A stretch of DNA of 64,000 nucleotides from the NCBI GenBank assembly GCA_963663845.2, contig OY760650.2:1984001-2048000 (forward strand), read 5' to 3'. The stretch comes from Versatilivorator sp963663845 (GTDB lineage: Bacteria > Acidobacteriota > Terriglobia > Versatilivoradales > Versatilivoraceae). Shown here in pieces: positions 60,216 to 64,000 of the stretch (positions are counted from its first letter, which is position 1; the number at the start of each line of letters is the position of its first letter). Below the pieces are notes generated by a model, which ran no database searches, had not been told where the DNA came from, and was given only the letters and a program-made list of their open reading frames with translations. The position numbers and the translations under genes are program-made.

Positions 60216-61196
60216 ATGCATCCGCTGAAAGCCGCCCTCTCCAGCCTGAAAATTGGAGACCCGCAGCGCTGGAAGGGACTGGCGATGTTTCCGTTGATGT
60301 CGGCCGCGCGCAGCAGCCTCCAATACCTGATGCTGGCCGACGGCCTGCGGGGCGGCCTGGTCACCGTCAAGGAGGTGTCCCGCGTCGGCAGCGTGCCCGA
60401 CCTTGCAGTGGAGAACCGATCGAAGCTGCCCGTGCTGATACTCGACGGCGAAGAGCTGGTGGGAGCCAATCACAATCGGGTCGCCAATCTCACCATGCTC
60501 ATCCCGGCGCAACACACCGTGGTCATTCCGGTATCGTGCGTGGAACAGGGACGCTGGGACTATGAAAGGGACGATTTCGTGGTGACCGAGCAACTGCAGT
60601 ACGCACGGGGCCGGACGGAGAGGCTGGCCAGCGTGCTCCATTCGTTGGCGGAGACGGGTGAAAGGGTTTCCGACCAGGCCCAGATCTGGCATTCCATCGC
60701 GGCCAAAGCCGCCGCCATGGATGCGGCATCGCCCGGCAGAGCCATGAGTTCGATCTTCGAACGGCATGCGGAGACTCTCGACCAATACGTGCGTTCCATG
60801 ACTTCGCTTCCCGGCCAGGTGGGCGCCGTCTTCATGGTAGGGAAAGAGCAACTCGGCCTGGACCTGTTCGACCAACCCGAGACCTTCGCCTCGATGCTGC
60901 CACGCCTCGTCCGCAGCTACGCCGTCGACGTCATCGAACGGCCGATCTCGCAAAAGAGGTCGGGCCGGGTGTCGGAAGCGCGATCCTTCCTGGGCGGCAT
61001 CCTCAAGGCGTCGTTCGAGGATCGCCCGGCCCTGGGGCTGGGCCGGGACCTGGGCTGCGTGACCGACCACCTGGTGGCCGGCGCTCTCCTGGTGGATGAG
61101 GTGGTGGTGCACCTGGCCGCGTTTTCCGGTTCCCGCGGCCGGCGAGGCGGATCCGGTTCGACTCGACGAACCGCGATCTACCGCCAACCCGCATGA
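60216..61196 (+). CDS. ARPP-1 domain protein
   Basis: A 326-residue protein of the ARPP-1 (DUF6569-type) family: LKIGDPQRWKGLAMFPLMS, then YLMLADGLRGGLVTVKEV, VENRSKLPVLILDGEELVGA and NRVANLTMLIPA. The family is named for its association with ADP-ribosyl-glycohydrolase and rhodanese-phosphatase proteins, and is thought to act in NAD+/ADP-ribose-linked or conflict systems; its reaction is not known. The ATG at 60216 has AAGGAG 6 bp upstream. The C-terminal 20 residues are Arg/Gly/Ser-rich. Pairing with a MerR regulator suggests induction by a signal. Confidence 0.8.
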   Translation: MHPLKAALSSLKIGDPQRWKGLAMFPLMSAARSSLQYLMLADGLRGGLVTVKEVSRVGSVPDLAVENRSKLPVLILDGEELVGANHNRVANLTMLIPAQHTVVIPVSCVEQGRWDYERDDFVVTEQLQYARGRTERLASVLHSLAETGERVSDQAQIWHSIAAKAAAMDAASPGRAMSSIFERHAETLDQYVRSMTSLPGQVGAVFMVGKEQLGLDLFDQPETFASMLPRLVRSYAVDVIERPISQKRSGRVSEARSFLGGILKASFEDRPALGLGRDLGCVTDHLVAGALLVDEVVVHLAAFSGSRGRRGGSGSTRRTAIYRQPA

Positions 61197-61463
61197 TTCG
61201 CCCGGACCGCCCCGCGAGCAGGTCGATTCTCTCGCGGGTCCGGGCTCGGGAAAGTTGTCTTGCAGCTCATCGCGCCCCAATCCCCCCGAGGCGTTTGAGT
61301 ACCGGAAACCGACCGCATCCACCTACCCGGCGGGCGTGGCGCAGTTGCGCTCGCGACGGGGCGCGACCGGCCTTTCTCCGACAGAAGTTGGGTCTGGAGC
61401 CCGGAGGGGCTCTTCTACGGTCCAAGGGGATTCTCCGCCCTCATCGTTCGGCGGCCCGTCAGC
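61197..61463. other. intergenic region, nothing recognised
   Basis: About 270 bp between convergent genes. Small open frames exist on both strands but have no start signals or recognisable sequence. No repeat of the families seen elsewhere was found. Confidence 0.5.
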
Positions 61464-62192
61464 TCACCTGGTGGCCGTGAAGGCGGCCACGGGGGGATTG
61501 CTCAGGAAATCGTCCCAGAAGGGATTGCCCCTCTGGGAGGGGGACGGCCGGAGGTCCACCCACCGGAATTGCTGGAATCCGGCCTCTTGGAACGTGGACC
61601 GGTAGGTCTCGGGCGTGAGGTAGAAGTTGTCGAACCGGAAGCGGCGTCCGTCGGCATTGGTGAGGGTGTAGCGGATGACGTCGCCCTCGGCCGCCGGATT
61701 GGGGCAGGCTCTCTCCAGGCCGTATTTCCTCAGCGAGGCCGCGCCGGTCGGGACGTTGCGCACGTTGTCGTTGACGCCGGCGAGGCGTCCGCCGGGTCTC
61801 AAGGCGTCATGGCAGGCCCGGCAGAATCGGCCGAGCTGCTCGGCAGTTCGGGCATAGTTGAAAAGATAGATGGCCACCACCAGGTCGACCGGTCCATCGG
61901 GCTGGAACGCCGCCGCGTCCGCCCGCACGTACCGGCAACCGAGCGGATGCCGTGCCTCCTGGTCCTCGGCCAGTCGAATCATCTCCGCCGAGACGTCGAC
62001 CCCCGTGACCTCGGAGGCGCCCTCTCGCTTGAGCAGGCGGGTGTAGAATCCCTCGCCGCAGGCCATGTCCAGGACCGTTTTCCCGCTCACGTCGCCCAGA
62101 AGCTGGAACAGGGTGTGACGCTCCAGGTGCTCCCGGAACGGCAGTTGCTTGGAGTCCCGGTACTCTTCGGCAATGGCGTCGTATTCTTCCAT
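61464..62192 (-). CDS. class I SAM-dependent methyltransferase
   Basis: A 242-residue methyltransferase. SAM motif I is VLDMACGEGFYTRLL (about 40-54), motif II SEVTGVDVSAEMIRLAE, and the post-motif region DLVVAIYLFNYARTAEQL, followed by LRPGGRLAGVNDN. The C-terminus (FDNFYLTPETYRSTFQEAGF) resembles ToxA/UbiE-like small-molecule methyltransferases. The substrate is unknown. It is on the same strand as, and 121 bp downstream of, the NCS2 permease gene. Confidence 0.87.
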   Translation of the reverse strand: MEEYDAIAEEYRDSKQLPFREHLERHTLFQLLGDVSGKTVLDMACGEGFYTRLLKREGASEVTGVDVSAEMIRLAEDQEARHPLGCRYVRADAAAFQPDGPVDLVVAIYLFNYARTAEQLGRFCRACHDALRPGGRLAGVNDNVRNVPTGAASLRKYGLERACPNPAAEGDVIRYTLTNADGRRFRFDNFYLTPETYRSTFQEAGFQQFRWVDLRPSPSQRGNPFWDDFLSNPPVAAFTATR

Positions 62193-62313
62193 TGGCCTCG
62201 ATCCGGTCGTTGGAGCGTGGCGTCGCGCCGCCCGGGCAGGCTCTCGACAACAGCCCCGTTTCCTGCAGCCGCCGAGGCGGACGCCAATGGGAGGACCGGC
62301 GAGCCGAACGCCG

Positions 62314-64000
62314 CTATTCGACCTTGCCGGACCCGCTTTCCGAAGGCTGAGCAGCCTCCGGCTCCGGCGCCTTCACCCGGATGGTGACGATGTCGGTGTT
62401 GTGGTACTGCTGGTGACGGATGGAGGAGGCGACGTGCCGCAGCAACCGCAGAGAGATTTCCCGTTCGCCCCCCGGACCTTGGGCGTATCGGCCCAGCAGG
62501 GCGATTCGATCCTGAAGGTTCTGCTCGTCGCGGCTGGAGGCGATCAGCTCCAGGACGGCGCCGCCGTTCTCCCTGAAAGCCACCAACTGCAGTCGGCGCG
62601 GCTCTTGCTCTTCGCCGGATTCTCCCCGATGGAACAGCGTCGCCAGGGTTTCCTCGACAGCCGCGTCCAGCCGGTTGCGCATCGCCTGCGCCCAGCCGTG
62701 GTCGGCGGCGAAAGACTCGAGGAACTCCTGGATCTTCGGCAGAGCGGACAGATGGCACTCGGTCTCCATCCGCCTGCGGCGGGGCTGGGTCAATTCCAGG
62801 AACAACGTCATGAGAATGGCGGCCAGGCCGCCGGCCGTCATCCCGTTCTGCAGCAGTCCGCCCGCGAAATCGTTGAAGACCTCGGGGAATATGGCGCCGT
62901 TCTGGAAGCCCGCGCCAATCCAGAAAGCCACCCCGGCCACGATTCCCTTGCGGTAGTCGATGCCGTCCTGGACCACGATCCTCATGCCGATCACGAACAG
63001 CATGGCCAGCAGAACCGTGATGTAGGCGGCCGCGACCGGCCCCGGAATCGCCAGCAGCACCGCCGGCGCCTTGGGCAGGAACGCCATCACAATGAACACG
63101 GCGCCCACCGCCATGCCGACCCGTCGGGCCCCGACGCCGGTGAGCTCGGTCACCGATACGCTGCTCGAATAGGTGGTGTTCGGCACGGTGCCGCCCAGAC
63201 CGGACAGCAGGTTCCCCAGGCCATCGGCAGCCACCGCGCCCTGCACGGCCCGGAAATCGACGGCCTGGGATCGCCGGTGGGAGACGCGCTGGATGGCGAC
63301 CGCGTCGCCGATGGTTTCGATGGCGCCCACCAGGGTCACGAACACGAACGCCGGAAGCAGCGCCCAGAAGGTGGGTCCGAAGCTCAGGTCCAGCCCCGGC
63401 CATCCTCCCGACGGCAGTCCGATCCAGGCCGCTTCGGCGATGAGCCTGGTGTCGTAGATTCCGTAGAACCCGGCCACCACCGATCCGGCCGCCACGCCGA
63501 CCACCGGCGCCCACAGCCGCAGCCTGTCGCGGGCCTTCAGCGCCAGGCCGGCGATGACCACCAGTGTAACCAGGGCGCAGGTCCCGGAGGCGCTCAACGG
63601 GGTCCCTTCCGGCACGTCGGTCAGCATTTTGAAAATGAAGGGCATGACCGTCACCGGAATCAGCATGATGACGGTTCCCGCCACTGCCGGCGTCAGGATG
63701 CGCCTGAAGAGCGAAAGCCGGGCGGCCAGTCCGAACTGGAAGAGCGAGGATGCGACCACCAGCGTGGCCAGCATGGCCGGCCCGCCCTGGGCGATGGCCG
63801 TGATGCAGACCGCGATGAAGGCGCCCGAGGTCCCCATCAACAAGACGTAGCCGGCGCCGATGCGGCCCAACCGTACCGCCTGGACCAGCGTGCTGACCCC
63901 GCTGACCGCCAACGCCGCGAACACGGCCCAGGAGAGGAAGGCTTCGGTTCCTCCCGCCACCCGAATCACGATGGCCGGAGTCAGTACGATGCCGGCGACG
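62314..64000 (-). CDS. NCS2 (xanthine/uracil) permease fused to an ATPase-like domain, cut by window edge
   Basis: The gene runs off the right edge; the reading frame is open to base 64000 and lacks the usual NCS2 N-terminus. About 10 membrane segments remain. The NCS2 block VTLVGAIETIGDAVAIQRVS and GTVPNTTYSSSVSVTELTGV place it in the UraA/PbuX/xanthine permease family, which imports nucleobases with protons. After the last helix, about 130 residues form a soluble domain (LPKIQEFLESFAADHGWAQA, then RLDAAVEETLATLF and IALLGRYAQGPGGEREISLR) that resembles HATPase_c_2 anti-sigma/RsbW-type folds. The fusion is unusual; the domain lacks a clearly conserved glycine-rich ATP lid. Confidence 0.82.
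   Translation of the reverse strand, partial: VAGIVLTPAIVIRVAGGTEAFLSWAVFAALAVSGVSTLVQAVRLGRIGAGYVLLMGTSGAFIAVCITAIAQGGPAMLATLVVASSLFQFGLAARLSLFRRILTPAVAGTVIMLIPVTVMPFIFKMLTDVPEGTPLSASGTCALVTLVVIAGLALKARDRLRLWAPVVGVAAGSVVAGFYGIYDTRLIAEAAWIGLPSGGWPGLDLSFGPTFWALLPAFVFVTLVGAIETIGDAVAIQRVSHRRSQAVDFRAVQGAVAADGLGNLLSGLGGTVPNTTYSSSVSVTELTGVGARRVGMAVGAVFIVMAFLPKAPAVLLAIPGPVAAAYITVLLAMLFVIGMRIVVQDGIDYRKGIVAGVAFWIGAGFQNGAIFPEVFNDFAGGLLQNGMTAGGLAAILMTLFLELTQPRRRRMETECHLSALPKIQEFLESFAADHGWAQAMRNRLDAAVEETLATLFHRGESGEEQEPRRLQLVAFRENGGAVLELIASSRDEQNLQDRIALLGRYAQGPGGEREISLRLLRHVASSIRHQQYHNTDIVTIRVKAPEPEAAQPSESGSGKVE

Overview
The window is a GC-rich (roughly 60-65% by eye) bacterial chromosome segment. The mix of genes points to an environmental Acidobacteriota or PVC-group (Planctomycetes/Verrucomicrobia-like) genome. 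It includes two PSCyt1/DUF1549/DUF1553 + DUF1501 pairs, a phytanoyl-CoA dioxygenase, RraA and Ldh_2 proteins, an FG-GAP repeat protein, an AmmeMemoRadiSam enzyme, and many short palindromic repeats of the kind that translate as 'AGETPALPG'. The phylum is an inference. No rRNA or tRNA was recognised.

Layout. 1-970: REP-rich intergenic DNA. 974-6414: radical SAM enzyme, secreted phosphoesterase, AlbA_2/ATPase-like regulator, MscS channel, DUF2007. 6521-11198: first DUF1549/1553-DUF1501 operon and a small unknown. 11200-11767: non-coding with a second palindrome family. 11768-17263: PhyH oxygenase, small coiled-coil membrane protein, then a co-directional catabolic cluster (sugar isomerase, RraA, Nramp-type transporter, Ldh_2 dehydrogenase). 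17350-19136: REP unit and a PQQ-propeller lipoprotein. 19234-21112: AAA ATPase + TOPRIM-like pair of lower GC. 21142-26972: small secreted proteins and the second DUF1501-DUF1549/1553 pair. 27100-33585: secreted glycosidase-like protein, VOC protein, CBM9-like lipoprotein and a large FG-GAP propeller protein. 33663-35748: a group II intron lying between two inverted REP palindromes. 35957-45339: M20 peptidase, small secreted protein, HupE, a second glycosidase-like protein, and a sugar ABC permease and binding protein separated by a 2.4-kb tandem array of six REP units.

45525-59150 is an accessory (defence) island: hsdM, orphan RHH antitoxin, fic, hsdS, DUF433/DUF5615 toxin-antitoxin pair, macro-domain protein, a second AAA ATPase + DUF4276 (TOPRIM-like) pair, hsdR, vapBC and an RNA ligase. 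It contains decayed duplicate pieces of hsdS and fic and a repeated roughly 50-bp element seen before fic and after the RNA ligase. An aroE gene with its NADP domain deleted sits at the left edge. 59278-64000: MerR regulator divergent from an ARPP-1 protein, a methyltransferase, and an NCS2 permease fused to an ATPase-like domain that runs off the right edge.

The most interesting material is: (i) the two ATPase/TOPRIM-like pairs, which look like split OLD-type effectors; (ii) GGAG-headed REP palindromes that form 381-bp tandem units and flank a group II intron; (iii) the recombination scars in the restriction island, including a VapC whose C-terminus is encoded by fic-derived DNA; (iv) the in-frame aroE deletion.
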